Source: Tepidamorphus sp.
GTDB taxonomy: Bacteria > Pseudomonadota > Alphaproteobacteria > Rhizobiales > Tepidamorphaceae
Assembly (NCBI GenBank): GCA_028280885.1
Contig: JANQKY010000038.1
Location: 1 to 64,000, forward strand
Reading direction: 5' to 3'
DNA: 64,000 bases
Part shown: piece after piece, positions 33,618-46,931 of the stretch
Numbering within the stretch: the first letter of the stretch is position 1
Layout: the number at the start of each line of letters is the position of its first letter
Position numbers and translations under genes: made by a program
Notes under the pieces: generated by a model
Database searches by the model: none
Seen by the model: only the letters and a program-made list of their open reading frames with translations
What the model was told of the DNA's origin: nothing

Positions 33618-35150
33618 ATGGTCGCGCGGGTGACGACGGTAGCCTTTGTCGGGATCGAGGCGCGCCGGGTCGACGTTCAGGTGCAGATCGCGCCCGGCCT
33701 GCCGGCCTTCTCCATCGTCGGATTGCCGGACAAGGCGGTCGCCGAAAGCCGCGAGCGGGTCCGCGCCGCCTTGACGGCGGTCGGCCTGGCGCTGCCGCCC
33801 CGGCGCATCATCGTCAATCTGGCGCCGGCCGACCTGCCCAAGGAGGGCAGCCACTTCGACCTGCCGATCGCTGTCGGCCTGATGGCGGCGATCGGCGCGC
33901 TGCCGGCCGATGCGCTTGGCGAGTGGTGCGTGCTCGGTGAACTGGCGCTCGACGGGCGGGTGACGGCCGTTACCGGCGCGTTGCCCGCCGCGATCGGCGC
34001 AAACGCCATGGACAAGGGGCTGATCTGCCCGGCCGCCTGCGGCCCCGAGGCGGCCTGGGCCAGTCCGGATCTGCCGCTGCTGGCGCCGGGCGATCTCATC
34101 CAGCTCGTCAATCATTTCAAGGGCACCCAGGTGCTGACCCGGCCGCGCCCGGCGGTCCACGAAATGGCCGGACCGGGGCTCGATCTGAATGAGATCCGCG
34201 GCCAGGAAACGGCCAAGCGGGCGCTTGAGATCGCCGCGGCCGGCGGTCACAACCTGCTGTTGATCGGCCCGCCCGGTGCCGGCAAGTCGATGCTCGCCCA
34301 GCGGCTGCCCGGCATCCTGCCGCCGCTCGAACCGGCCGAACTGCTCGACGTTTCGATGATCCAGTCGATCGCCGGCGTCATCGCCGGTGGCCGGCTGTCG
34401 GCCGAGCGGCCGTTCAGGGCGCCGCATCATTCCGCCTCGATGGCGGCGATGGTCGGCGGCGGGCCGCGCGCCCGTCCCGGCGAGGTGTCGCTTGCCCATA
34501 ACGGCGTGCTGTTCCTCGATGAACTGCCGGAATTTACCCCGCAGGTCCTCGATTCCCTGCGCCAGCCGCTCGAATCCGGCGAAACGATCATCGCCCGGGC
34601 GATGCACCGGGTCACCTATCCCTCCCGGTTCCAGCTGATCGCCGCGATGAATCCGTGCCGCTGCGGCATGGCGGGCGAGCCGGGCCACAGCTGCCGGCGC
34701 GGACCGCGCTGCGCCGCCGACTACCAGGCCCGGGTCTCCGGGCCGCTGCTCGACCGCATCGATATCCGGCTCGAGGTGCCCGCCGTCACCGCCGCCGATC
34801 TGATCCTGCCGCCGCCGGCCGAGGGCAGCGCCGAGCTCGCAGCCCGTGTCGCCCGGGCCCGCGAGATACAGGCGACCCGCTATGGCGCGCTCGGTCTCGG
34901 CACCGTGCGCACCAATGCGGATTGTCCGGCCGCCCGTCTCGACACGATCGTGAAGGCCGATACCGCAGCCCTCGCGCTTCTGCGCGAGGCCGCGGAGACC
35001 CTCGGGCTGACCGCGCGCGGCTTCCATCGCGTGCTCCGGGTGGCGCGGACACTGGCCGATCTCGACGGATCGGACCCGGTCACCCGGATCCATATCGCCG
35101 AGGCGGTCGGCCTGCGCGCGGCCGGATCCGGACTGCTCGCCGCCGCCTGA
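33618..35150 (+). CDS. comM: Mg-chelatase-like AAA ATPase ComM/YifB
   Basis: A hexameric helicase-like AAA+ protein that aids branch migration in natural transformation in several bacteria. The 510 aa have the N-terminal ChlI-like domain (RVDVQVQIAPGLPAFSIVGLPDKAV, ERVRAAL), the AAA core with Walker A GPPGAGKS at 217-224 and FLDELPEF as Walker B, and a zinc-binding loop NPCRCGMAGEPGHSCRRGPRC. The C-terminal Mg_chelatase_C domain is present. ATG 33618 is preferred over GTG 33603 because GGGGGTGG lies just upstream. Confidence 0.93.
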   Translation: MVARVTTVAFVGIEARRVDVQVQIAPGLPAFSIVGLPDKAVAESRERVRAALTAVGLALPPRRIIVNLAPADLPKEGSHFDLPIAVGLMAAIGALPADALGEWCVLGELALDGRVTAVTGALPAAIGANAMDKGLICPAACGPEAAWASPDLPLLAPGDLIQLVNHFKGTQVLTRPRPAVHEMAGPGLDLNEIRGQETAKRALEIAAAGGHNLLLIGPPGAGKSMLAQRLPGILPPLEPAELLDVSMIQSIAGVIAGGRLSAERPFRAPHHSASMAAMVGGGPRARPGEVSLAHNGVLFLDELPEFTPQVLDSLRQPLESGETIIARAMHRVTYPSRFQLIAAMNPCRCGMAGEPGHSCRRGPRCAADYQARVSGPLLDRIDIRLEVPAVTAADLILPPPAEGSAELAARVARAREIQATRYGALGLGTVRTNADCPAARLDTIVKADTAALALLREAAETLGLTARGFHRVLRVARTLADLDGSDPVTRIHIAEAVGLRAAGSGLLAAA

Positions 35151-35262
35151 GTCAGCACCTGAGCCAGCCCGTTTCCGCTCTCCATCGGCGCATACCCGAT
35201 CTTAAGGCAATCGTGAAAGGCTGCCGGTCCCTATCCCCGCGGCCTTTCCCGGGAGCGCCCTG

Positions 35263-37569
35263 GTGATCCAGCACTCCGGCGACGCACGAACGCCAGACGA
35301 TACCCGCCCGCGCAAGCCGCGGGGGCGCTCCGGCTCGGCCTGGCGTCCGGATATCGCGGCCACGGGCGCAGCGCTCGCGGCCATCGGCGCGCTGGCGACG
35401 GTTGCCGTGACCGGGACGGCGGTGTCCGCAATGACGGTCGCGACCGGTGCGGCGGCTGCGGCGGCCGTCGCTGCTGTCCTGGTGCTCCACCGGCAACAAC
35501 GCCGCTCTGCCCGCGCTGCCGCCCGTTCCGCCGACCAGCTTGAAGCCGCGCAGGACCGCCTGTGGGAACTGTCCGAATGCCTCGACCGGCAGCGCCGGCT
35601 GTCCGACGCCCAGGGCGCGGCGATCGTCCGACATGACCTCAAGGGCCGGTTCACCTTCGTCAACGACGTTTTCTGCAACACCTTCGGCCTCGGCCGCGCC
35701 GATGTCGTCGGGCGGGCGGCGATGCCGGTGCCGCTCGATGGCGCGTCGGAGGGGAGCGGTGTCGACGGTGATCTCCCGGCCGGCGCGTTCGAGCCCGTCG
35801 ATGCCCGCTACCGCACCGTCGACGGCATCCGCTGGTTCACCTGGCAGGACTTCCCGGTGCGCGACGCCACCGGCCGCATCGTCGAGACCCAGAGCGTCGG
35901 CATCGACATCACCGACCGCAAGGAGACGGAGCTCGCCCTGCGCCTGGCCCGCGACGAGGCGCAGCAGGCAAGCCGCGCCAAATCGCGCTTTCTCGCCTCC
36001 GTCAGTCACGAAATCCGCACGCCGATGAACGGCATCATCGGCATGACCGACCTGCTGGTCGACAGCGGCCTGACCCCGGAGCAGGCGAGCTACGCGAACG
36101 CCGTGCACGGCTCGGCCCGCGCGCTGCTCAGCCTGATCGAGCAGATCCTCGACTTCTCGCGGATCGAGGCCGGACGGGTCGAATTCGCCGACGCGCCCTT
36201 TGCCATCGCCAAGCTGGTCAGCGACGTCGCCGAGCTGCTCGCCCCGAGAGCGGCGGAAAAGGGGCTGGAGATCGCCGCCGTCGCCTCGCGCGCGGTTCCC
36301 GGCGCGATCCTCGGCGATGCCGACCGGCTACGCCAGGTCCTGGTCAATCTCGCCGGCAACGGCATCAAGTTCACCGATCGCGGCGGCGTCGCCATCCTGG
36401 TCGATGTCGAGCACGGTCACGACGCAGGCGAGGCCGGCGAACTCGTCATCGCCGTGTCGGATACCGGTATCGGCATCGCGGCGGACGATATCGAACGGAT
36501 GTTCGAGGAGTTCGAACAGGCCGACCTGCAAGCCGCCCGGCGCGGCGGGGCCGGGCTCGGATTGGCGATCTGCCGGCGGCTCGTCGCCGCGATGGGCGGA
36601 TCGATATCGGTTGAAAGCCGCCCCGGCGGCGGCAGCACCTTCCGTGTCCGGCTGCCCTGCCGACCGGCCCGCGAGGCCGAGGCGCCCGCCGCTCCGCCCG
36701 CCGCTTCGGCAGATGGCCATCCGCTGCCGGAAGGCGGATTGCTGAAGGGGCGGCGCCTGCTGGTCGCCTCGCCGTCGGCGATCGTCCGGGACACCCTGGG
36801 TGCGGTGTTGCGCGACCATGGCGCCGATGTCGTCGACCGCCCCGATATGGCGTCCGAACCGGTCACTGACGCCGAACCGGATACAGGCGGACAGGGCGCC
36901 TTCGACGCCGCCTTCATCGACCTGCCGCTTGCCGACGCGGATCTGCCGCCGCGGGTACCGCGCATCGTCCTGCTCTCGCCGGGCGACCGGTCGAAGCTCG
37001 CCGAAACGCTGGACCGTGGCTTCGCGGGCTATCTGATCAAGCCGATCCGCACGCAGTCGCTGCTGACCCGGCTGGGCGCGGTGTTCGGCGCGCCGGCCCC
37101 GTCCGCATCCGGCGTGATCGAACCGGACCCCGGCCGGCCGCGAAAGCCGCTGTCGCTCCTGCTTGCCGAAGACGACGACGTCAATGCGCTGCTCGCCGAA
37201 GCTGTCCTGACGCGGCTCGGTCATGCCGTCACGCGCGTGCCGGACGGGCGCCAGGCGGTCGAGACGGTTGCGGCGGCCGCACGCCGGGAAGCGCCCTTCG
37301 ACGCCCCCTTCGACGCGGTCCTGATGGATGTCCGGATGCCCGTTCTCGACGGGCTCGGCGCGGCGCGGGCCATTCGCGCCACCGACGCCGCCCTGCCCAT
37401 TATCGCCCTGACCGCGAACGCCTTCGCCGAGGACCGGGCCGCCTGCCACGCCGCCGGCATGAACGCCTTCCTGTCCAAGCCGGTCGACCGCAACGATCTC
37501 GCCGCCTGCCTCGACCGCCTGACCGGTGACACGTTTCGGCAACACATGTCCGCCGCCGACCGCGGCTGA
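35263..37569 (+). CDS. Hybrid sensor histidine kinase with one degenerate and one intact receiver
   Basis: A 768-aa membrane kinase. Two hydrophobic segments lie at about 28-75 with almost no periplasmic loop. A PAS domain (about 115-215, with DITDRKETE at its end) is followed by HisKA with phospho-acceptor His249 (SHEIRTPMNGIIGM), HATPase (NLAGNGIKFTDRGG, DTGIGIA, GGAGLGLAI) and two receivers. Receiver 1 (about 500-610) has ASPS where the acidic pair should be, so it is probably inactive. Receiver 2 (about 630-755) is complete with EDDDVN, Asp689 (LMDVRMP) and Lys in SKPVD. The layout resembles BarA/LuxQ-like kinases, usually working with a phosphotransfer protein. A GTG start with GGGAG 8 bases upstream is used. 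Confidence 0.9.
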   Translation: MIQHSGDARTPDDTRPRKPRGRSGSAWRPDIAATGAALAAIGALATVAVTGTAVSAMTVATGAAAAAAVAAVLVLHRQQRRSARAAARSADQLEAAQDRLWELSECLDRQRRLSDAQGAAIVRHDLKGRFTFVNDVFCNTFGLGRADVVGRAAMPVPLDGASEGSGVDGDLPAGAFEPVDARYRTVDGIRWFTWQDFPVRDATGRIVETQSVGIDITDRKETELALRLARDEAQQASRAKSRFLASVSHEIRTPMNGIIGMTDLLVDSGLTPEQASYANAVHGSARALLSLIEQILDFSRIEAGRVEFADAPFAIAKLVSDVAELLAPRAAEKGLEIAAVASRAVPGAILGDADRLRQVLVNLAGNGIKFTDRGGVAILVDVEHGHDAGEAGELVIAVSDTGIGIAADDIERMFEEFEQADLQAARRGGAGLGLAICRRLVAAMGGSISVESRPGGGSTFRVRLPCRPAREAEAPAAPPAASADGHPLPEGGLLKGRRLLVASPSAIVRDTLGAVLRDHGADVVDRPDMASEPVTDAEPDTGGQGAFDAAFIDLPLADADLPPRVPRIVLLSPGDRSKLAETLDRGFAGYLIKPIRTQSLLTRLGAVFGAPAPSASGVIEPDPGRPRKPLSLLLAEDDDVNALLAEAVLTRLGHAVTRVPDGRQAVETVAAAARREAPFDAPFDAVLMDVRMPVLDGLGAARAIRATDAALPIIALTANAFAEDRAACHAAGMNAFLSKPVDRNDLAACLDRLTGDTFRQHMSAADRG

Positions 37570-37745
37570 CCCCAATCCATTTGTCACAGTCCTGTCGGAC
37601 GAATATGATTCCTGCCTGGGTGGGCGTATGTCGTCGGCCGAATAGACGTGGCCTGCAACGTGCCCTATATGGGGATCGACGGTGTGGTGCGGGCGGCGTG
37701 ACGGCCGCAAGCGGGAAAGCGCCGCCATGCGGCGTTAAGGGCGAA

Positions 37746-38723
37746 ATGCGAAATTCGGGCAGATTCAGGCCGACCAGTCTGGTCCGGAAGTTTGTTCCAC
37801 TTGGTCCACTGGCGAATTTGGGGCCTTTAGCAAACCTGCCGGGACATCAGCGGCGCAGTGTCGGCCGCAGCCGGTCGCAGGTGCTCACCGATACCATCAA
37901 GCGGATGGGATCGCTGGAGGTCCGGCTTGCTCGCAATGCCCGCGAGATCCGCCTGGCCCAGGCGCTGCGCTACCGGGTGTTCTACCGCGAGATGTCCGCC
38001 CAGGCCGGCGCCGCCGGCAAGCTGTGGCGCCGCGACATCGACGGGTTCGATTCGATCTGCGACCACATGCTGGTCATCGACCATGATCCCGATCCATCCG
38101 TCATCCGGCAGTTGCCCGGCGGGATGCGCCGACGCCGGCGCAAGCCGGCTGTGGTCGGTACCTACCGCCTGCTGCGCCAGGAGATTGCCGAGCAATTCGG
38201 CGGTTTCTACACCGCCGACGAATTCGAGATCGAGGGCGTTGTCGAGCGCCACCGGCCGATGCGATTTCTGGAGATGGGCCGGTCCTGCGTGCTCAGGCCC
38301 TACCGGACGAAGCGAACCGTCGAACTGCTCTGGTCGGGCTGCTGGGAGTATATCCAGGAGCACCAGATGGACGTGATGGTCGGATGCGCGAGCCTGGAGG
38401 GCACCGAACCGGCCAAGCTCGCCCCACAGCTCTCCTTCCTGCACCACCATGCCCAGGCGCCGGAGGAATGGCGGATCCGCGCCGTGCCGTCTCGCTATGT
38501 CTCGATGGACCGGATCGCGGCGGAGGACATCGACACCAAGGCGGCACTGAGCGGCATGCCGCCGCTGATCAAGGGCTATCTGCGGCTCGGCGCCTTCATC
38601 GGCGACGGCGCCGTGGTCGACCACCAGTTCGGCACGACCGACGTTTGCATGATCCTGCCGGTCTCGCTCATAAATCCGCGCTATTTCGGCCATTTCGGCG
38701 CGCCGCGCGAGCGCCTGTCCTGA
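37746..38723 (+). CDS. OlsB-like N-acyltransferase (ornithine lipid synthesis family)
   Basis: GNAT-fold hemolysin-like acyltransferase of 325 aa (OlsB family), which in rhizobia transfers a 3-hydroxyacyl group from acyl-carrier protein to ornithine. The family stretch LARNAREIRLAQALRYRVFYREM, the motifs VGTYRLLRQE, EFEIEG and EMGRSCVLRPYRTKRTVELLW, and the C-terminal FGTTDVCMILPV are clear. ATG 37746 follows AAGGG at the usual spacing. A start at 37908 (MGSLEVRLA) would remove 54 residues that include a repeated LGPLANLGPLANL. A hairpin, CGCCGC/GCGGCG (37720-37734), sits on the ribosome binding site and may regulate translation. Confidence 0.85.
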   Translation: MRNSGRFRPTSLVRKFVPLGPLANLGPLANLPGHQRRSVGRSRSQVLTDTIKRMGSLEVRLARNAREIRLAQALRYRVFYREMSAQAGAAGKLWRRDIDGFDSICDHMLVIDHDPDPSVIRQLPGGMRRRRRKPAVVGTYRLLRQEIAEQFGGFYTADEFEIEGVVERHRPMRFLEMGRSCVLRPYRTKRTVELLWSGCWEYIQEHQMDVMVGCASLEGTEPAKLAPQLSFLHHHAQAPEEWRIRAVPSRYVSMDRIAAEDIDTKAALSGMPPLIKGYLRLGAFIGDGAVVDHQFGTTDVCMILPVSLINPRYFGHFGAPRERLS

Positions 38724-38780
38724 CCGGCCTCCCCTGACCGGCCTTACCGGACTGAATGGTTTTCCCGAAGCCTGATCAAC

Positions 38781-41063
38781 TCAGCCGTTGACGTTATAGG
38801 CGGCGACGGCGGCCATGTTGACGAGGTCGGCATCGGTGGCGCTCAGCGAGACGATCTGGACCGGCTTGTCGAGGCCCACCAGCAGCGGCCCGATGATCGT
38901 CGAGCCGCCCAGTTCCTGCAGCATCTTGGTCGAGATCGAGGCGGAATGGATGGCCGGCATGACGAGCACGTTGGCCGGCCCCGTCAGCCGGCAGAACGGG
39001 TAGGCGGCCATGGCGTCGGGATTGAGCGCCACGTCGGCGGCCATGTCGCCGTCATATTCGAAGTCGCAATGGCGCTTGTTGAGGATCTGCACGGCCTCGC
39101 GCACATGCGCCGAGCGCTCGCCGATCGGATGGCCGAAGGTCGAATAGGCCAATAGCGCGACGCGCGGCTCGTAGCCGAGCCGGCGGGCGACGCCGGCGGC
39201 CTCTTCCGCGATCGAGGCGAGATCCTCCGCGCTCGGCATCTCGTGCACCGCGGTATCGGCGATCAGCACCGTGCGGCCGCGGCACACGGCGATGGTGGCG
39301 CCGATCACCCGGTGGCCGGGCTTGGGATCGATCACCCGCCGGATCTCCTCGAACGCGATCGAATAGCTGCGCGTCACGCCGGTCACCATGCCGTCCGCGT
39401 CGCCGGTGGCCACCATGCAGGCGGCAAACGTGTTGCGGTCGGTATTGACCATGCGCTGGCAGTCGCGGAACAGGTAGCCCTGCCGTTGCAGGCGGGCGTA
39501 GAGGAAGTCGGCATAATCGGAATTGCGGTGCGACAGCCGGGCGTTGACCAGCTCGATATCGTCGCGCGGTTCCAGCCCGAGCGCTGAGATGGTCTCCTTC
39601 ATCGCCTCGTCGCGGCCGACCAGGATCGGAATGCCGAGCCCGTTATTGGCAAAGGCGTAGGCCGCGCGGATCACCTGTTCCTCCTCGCCCTCGGCGAAGA
39701 CGATCCGCTTCGGCGAGCGCCGGATCTTCGAGTGGATGCGCTGCAGCGTGCCGGCGATCGGGTCCCGCCTGGCCGAGAGCGTATGCTCGTAGCCTTCCAT
39801 GTCGATGATCGGCTGGCGGGCGACGCCGGTCTCCATCGCTGCCTTCGCCACCGCCGGCGGCACGGCGCTGATCAGGCGCGGATCGAAGGGGACGGGAATG
39901 ACGTAGTCCGGGCCGTAGCGCGGCCGGGCGCCGCGATAGGCGGCGGCAACCTGGTCGGGCACGTCCTCGCGGGCAAGCTCGGCGAGCGCCTGGGCGGCGG
40001 CGATCTTCATCGCCTCGTTGATGGTGGTTGCCCGCACATCGAGTGCGCCGCGGAAGATATAGGGAAAGCCGAGCACGTTGTTGATCTGGTTGGGATAGTC
40101 CGACCGGCCGGTGGCCACGATCGCGTCGTCGCGGATTTCGGCGACCTCTTCCGGCGTGATCTCCGGATCGGGATTGGCCATCGCGAAGATGATCGGATTG
40201 GGCGCCATCGAGGCGATCATGTCGGGCGTGAAGGCGCCCTTCACCGACAGGCCGAACACCGCGTCAGCGCCGCGCATCGCATCTTCCAGGCTGCGCGCGT
40301 CGGTTTCGGCGGCATGCGCCGACTTCCACTGGTTCATGCCCTCCTCGCGGCCCTTGTAGATGACGCCCTTGGTGTCGCAGAGCAGGACGTTGTCGTGCGG
40401 GATGCCGATCGCCTTGATCAGTTCGACACAGGCGATCCCCGCCGATCCGGCGCCGTTGCAGACGAGCTTCAGGGTCTTCAGGTCGCGGCCGGTGATGTCG
40501 GCTGCGTTGATCAGCCCGGCCAGCGCGATGATCGCGGTGCCGTGCTGGTCGTCATGGAAGACGGGAATGTCCATGATCTCGCGCAGCCGCTGCTCGATGA
40601 TGAAGCAGTCGGGCGCCTTGATGTCTTCCAGGTTGATGCCGCCGAAGGAGGGGCCGAGCGGCTTGACGCAATTGATGAATTCCTCGACGTCGGTGGTGTC
40701 GACTTCCAGATCGATCGCGTCGACATCGGCGAAGCGCTTGAACAGGACCGCCTTGCCCTCCATCACCGGCTTGGAGGCGAGCGCGCCGAGATTGCCCAGG
40801 CCCAGAATGGCCGTGCCGTTCGAGATCACCGCGACCATGTTGCCGCGCGTGGTGTAGTCGAAGGCGCGGGCGGGATCCTCGGCGATCGCGCGCACCGGCA
40901 CCGCGACGCCGGGCGAATAGGCCAGCGACAGGTCGCGCTGCGTCGCCATCGCCTTGGTCGGATTGACCTCCAGCTTGCCGGGCTTGCCCTGCTGGTGGAA
41001 TTGCAGCGCTTCCTGATCCGTGAAGGTCGGACGGCCTTTTGAGTTTTTGGAATCCGAAGCCAT
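38781..41063 (-). CDS. maeB: NADP-dependent malic enzyme with phosphotransacetylase-like C-terminus
   Basis: Oxidative decarboxylase converting malate to pyruvate, of the rhizobial MaeB/Tme type. The 760 aa divide into a malic-enzyme half (about 1-430; LSLAYSPGVAVPVRAIAEDP, GLGNLGALASKPVMEGK, FHDDQHGTAIIALAGL, LVCNGAGSAGIACVEL) and a phosphotransacetylase-like half (about 435-760; RIVFAEGEEEQVIRAA, ANVLVMPAIHSASISTKMLQE). Such fusions are common in this group, and the second half is thought to be regulatory. ATG 41063 has AGGAGA upstream. It is divergent from mutS. Confidence 0.94.
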   Translation of the reverse strand: MASDSKNSKGRPTFTDQEALQFHQQGKPGKLEVNPTKAMATQRDLSLAYSPGVAVPVRAIAEDPARAFDYTTRGNMVAVISNGTAILGLGNLGALASKPVMEGKAVLFKRFADVDAIDLEVDTTDVEEFINCVKPLGPSFGGINLEDIKAPDCFIIEQRLREIMDIPVFHDDQHGTAIIALAGLINAADITGRDLKTLKLVCNGAGSAGIACVELIKAIGIPHDNVLLCDTKGVIYKGREEGMNQWKSAHAAETDARSLEDAMRGADAVFGLSVKGAFTPDMIASMAPNPIIFAMANPDPEITPEEVAEIRDDAIVATGRSDYPNQINNVLGFPYIFRGALDVRATTINEAMKIAAAQALAELAREDVPDQVAAAYRGARPRYGPDYVIPVPFDPRLISAVPPAVAKAAMETGVARQPIIDMEGYEHTLSARRDPIAGTLQRIHSKIRRSPKRIVFAEGEEEQVIRAAYAFANNGLGIPILVGRDEAMKETISALGLEPRDDIELVNARLSHRNSDYADFLYARLQRQGYLFRDCQRMVNTDRNTFAACMVATGDADGMVTGVTRSYSIAFEEIRRVIDPKPGHRVIGATIAVCRGRTVLIADTAVHEMPSAEDLASIAEEAAGVARRLGYEPRVALLAYSTFGHPIGERSAHVREAVQILNKRHCDFEYDGDMAADVALNPDAMAAYPFCRLTGPANVLVMPAIHSASISTKMLQELGGSTIIGPLLVGLDKPVQIVSLSATDADLVNMAAVAAYNVNG

Positions 41064-41321
41064 GTCCCGCTTTCTCCTCGCCAAGGCAGGTGTCCCGTCG
41101 CATGCGCCGTGATCGCAGGCCATCGGGACCGTGCAACGGTTCTATCCGAGGCCCGACCACACGCTCAAGGCAGCAAATGGGCTAAATCCCGATGAAACTG
41201 TTATTTATCTCCGGTTGTCGTCCTGTGACCGCAAACTGAGGGTTAAACAGGGACCGTGCGGGCGTGCCGCGCGGGCGCATTCGGGTTCTCATTCCATCGC
41301 GCATGTTCTAGGGTCCGCGCC

Positions 41322-44137
<2,816 letters not shown>

Positions 44138-44141
<4 letters not shown>

Positions 44142-46906
44142 CGGCGCCGCATCGCGACGTCTCCGATATCGTCACCGTCGAGGGCCTGACCGACGCTCTG
44201 ATCGCGCTCCATGACGAACACGGCTCCGGCCCGGCCTTCCGCAGGGCGATGCTCGATCATCTCAAGGCGGTACGGGCAGACGCGATCAGGACGATCGAGG
44301 GCTGGCTGATCGAGACCGGCCACGGCCTGGCCTGCGCCCACCGGCTCGCCGCCCTGCAGGACACCATCGTCAAGGCGCTCTACAGGCTCACCGTCACCCG
44401 GCTCTATCCGGTCGTCAACCAGACCGCCGGCGAACGCATCAGCGTGGTCGCGACGGGCGGTTACGGCAGGGCCACCATGGCGCCGGGCTCGGATGTCGAT
44501 CTCCTGTTCGTGCTGCCCTACAAGAAGACCGGCTGGAGCGAGAGCGTCATCGAGCAGATGCTCTACACGCTCTGGGACCTGGAGATGAAGGTCGGCCACG
44601 CGGTGCGCTCGGTCGACGACTGCATCCGCCAGGCCAAGGCCGACATGACGATCCGCACCTCGGTGCTCGACGCCCGCCGGGTCTGCGGCGACGCCGAATT
44701 GTTCGAAGAGCTCGTCAGCCGCTTCGAGGCCGAGGTCGTCGCGGGAACCGGGCCCGAGTTCATCGAGGCCAAGCTTGCCGAGCGCGACCAGCGGCACACG
44801 CGGTCGGGCGAGTCGCGCTATCTCGTCGAGCCGAACGTCAAGGACGGCAAGGGGGGGCTGCGCGACCTGCACACCCTGTTCTGGATCGGCAAGTATTTCT
44901 ATGGCGCCACCAATGCCGACGCGCTGGTCGATCATGGCGTCTTCGACCGCGCCGAGGCGCGGCAGTTCCGCCGCTGCGCCGACTTCCTGTGGGCGGTGCG
45001 CTGCCATCTGCATTTCCTGACCGGCCGCGCCGAGGAGCGCATCACCTTCGATGTCCAGCGCGAGATGGCCCGGCGGCTCGGCTATACCGCGCGGCCGGGC
45101 ACTCAGGATGTCGAACGCTTCATGAAGCACTATTTCCTGGTCGCCAAGGATGTCGGTGACCTGACCCGTATCTTCTGCAACGCGCTGGAGATGCGCCATG
45201 CCAAGAAGCCGCGGGTGCTGTCGCAGTTCATGCAGCGGTTCCGGCGCCGGCGCGGCGGCATCCAGAAGGACAGCCCCGATTTCGTCGTCGAGTTCGACCG
45301 GTTGAACGTCAAGGACGACCAGGTCTTCAAGCGCGATCCGGTCAACCTGATCCGGCTGTTCGCGCTTGCCGACAAGTACAATCTGAGCTTCCATCCCGAG
45401 GCGCTGAAGCTGGCGCGGCGCTCGCTGAAGCTGATCGGCGGCGAGTTGCGCCACAATGCCGACGCCAACGCGTTGTTCGTCAAGGTGCTGACCTCGCGCA
45501 ACGATCCGGAAATCGTGCTCCGGCGGATGAACGAGGCCGGCGTGCTCGGCCGCTTCATCCCCGATTTCGGCAAGATCGTCGGCATGGTGCAGTTCAACAT
45601 GTACCACCACTATACCGTCGACGAGCACCTGCTCAGAGCAATCGGGATCCTGAGCGAGATCGAGAACGGCCGCTTCGCCGAGGCCCATCCGCTCGCAAAC
45701 GAGATCATCCATACGATCCAGAACCGCGATCTGCTCTATCTGGCGCTGTTCCTGCACGATGTCGCCAAGGGGCGGCCTGAGGACCATTCGGTGGCCGGCG
45801 CCAAGGTCGCCCGCCGGCTCGCGCCGCGCCTCGGCTTCTCGGCCGCCGACACCGAGACGGTCGCCTGGCTGATCGAGCATCACCTCGACATGAGCATCAT
45901 CGCCCAGTCGCGCGATCTCGCCGACCGCAAGACGATCGAGGATTTCGCCGCCACCGTGCAGAGCCTGGAGCGGCTGAAGCTGCTCCTGATCCTCACCGTC
46001 GCCGATATCCGCGCCGTCGGCCCCGGCGTCTGGAACGGCTGGAAGGGGCAGTTGCTGCGCACGCTCTACTACGAGACCGAGCCGATCCTGGCCGGCGGCC
46101 ACAGCCAGGCGCAGCGGACGATCCGCATCGAGGGCATCCTGGCCGACCTGCGCGCCGCGCTGCCCGACTGGTCGGACGCCGAGTTCGACGATTATCGCGA
46201 GCGCCACTATCCCGCCTATTGGGTGCGCACCGACCTTGCCCGCCAGGTCGAGCATGCCGGCTTCCTGCGCGCACTCGACGGCAGGAAGCGAAAGCTCGCG
46301 ACCCGGGCAACGACCGACGCGTTCCGCGCCGTCACCGAGATCACCGTCTTCGCGCCCGACCATCCCCGGCTCCTGTCCGTCATCGCCGGGGCCTGCGCCG
46401 CCTCGGGCGCCAATATCGTCGACGCGCAGATCTTCACGACCAGCGACGGCTTCGCGCTCGACACCATCTTCGTCTCCCGCGAACTGCCGCTCAACGAGGA
46501 CGAGCAGCGTCGCGCCGAGCGGATCGGCAAGCAGATCGAGACCATCCTGGCCGGCAAGGCGCGCGTCGAGGACCTGATCCAGGCCCGCACCCGCAGGCAG
46601 GGCCGCATCCGCGCCTTTTCCGTCGAGCCGGATGTGCTCGTCAACAACACCTGGTCGAACCGCTACACCGTGATCGAGATTTCCGGCCTCGACCGGCCGG
46701 GCCTGCTCTACGAACTGACGGCGGTCCTGGCCAAGCTCAACCTGAACATCGCCTCCGCCCATGTCGCGACCTTCGGCGAGAAGGCCGTCGACGTCTTCTA
46801 CGTCACCGACCTGACCGGTCAGAAGATCACCAACGCCAACCGCCAGGGCGCGATCCGCCGCCACCTGATGCAGGTGTTCAAACCGACACAGGAAAACGCG
46901 GCGTGA
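44138..46906 (+). CDS. glnD: PII uridylyltransferase/uridylyl-removing enzyme GlnD
   Basis: Bifunctional nitrogen sensor that adds or removes UMP on PII proteins. The 922 aa include the nucleotidyltransferase motif GSDVD at 117-121 (after GYGRATMAP), a PII-uridylyltransferase helical domain, the HD domain with HHYTVDEH (His490-491) and HDVAKG (H540 D541), and two C-terminal ACT domains (about 720-920) that sense glutamine. It starts in the mutS stop. GlnD acts on PII, so the absence of glnK next to the window's amt gene means PII is encoded elsewhere. Confidence 0.97.
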
Positions 46907-46931
46907 ATTGCGTTCGCGGCAGGAGGCGGGA

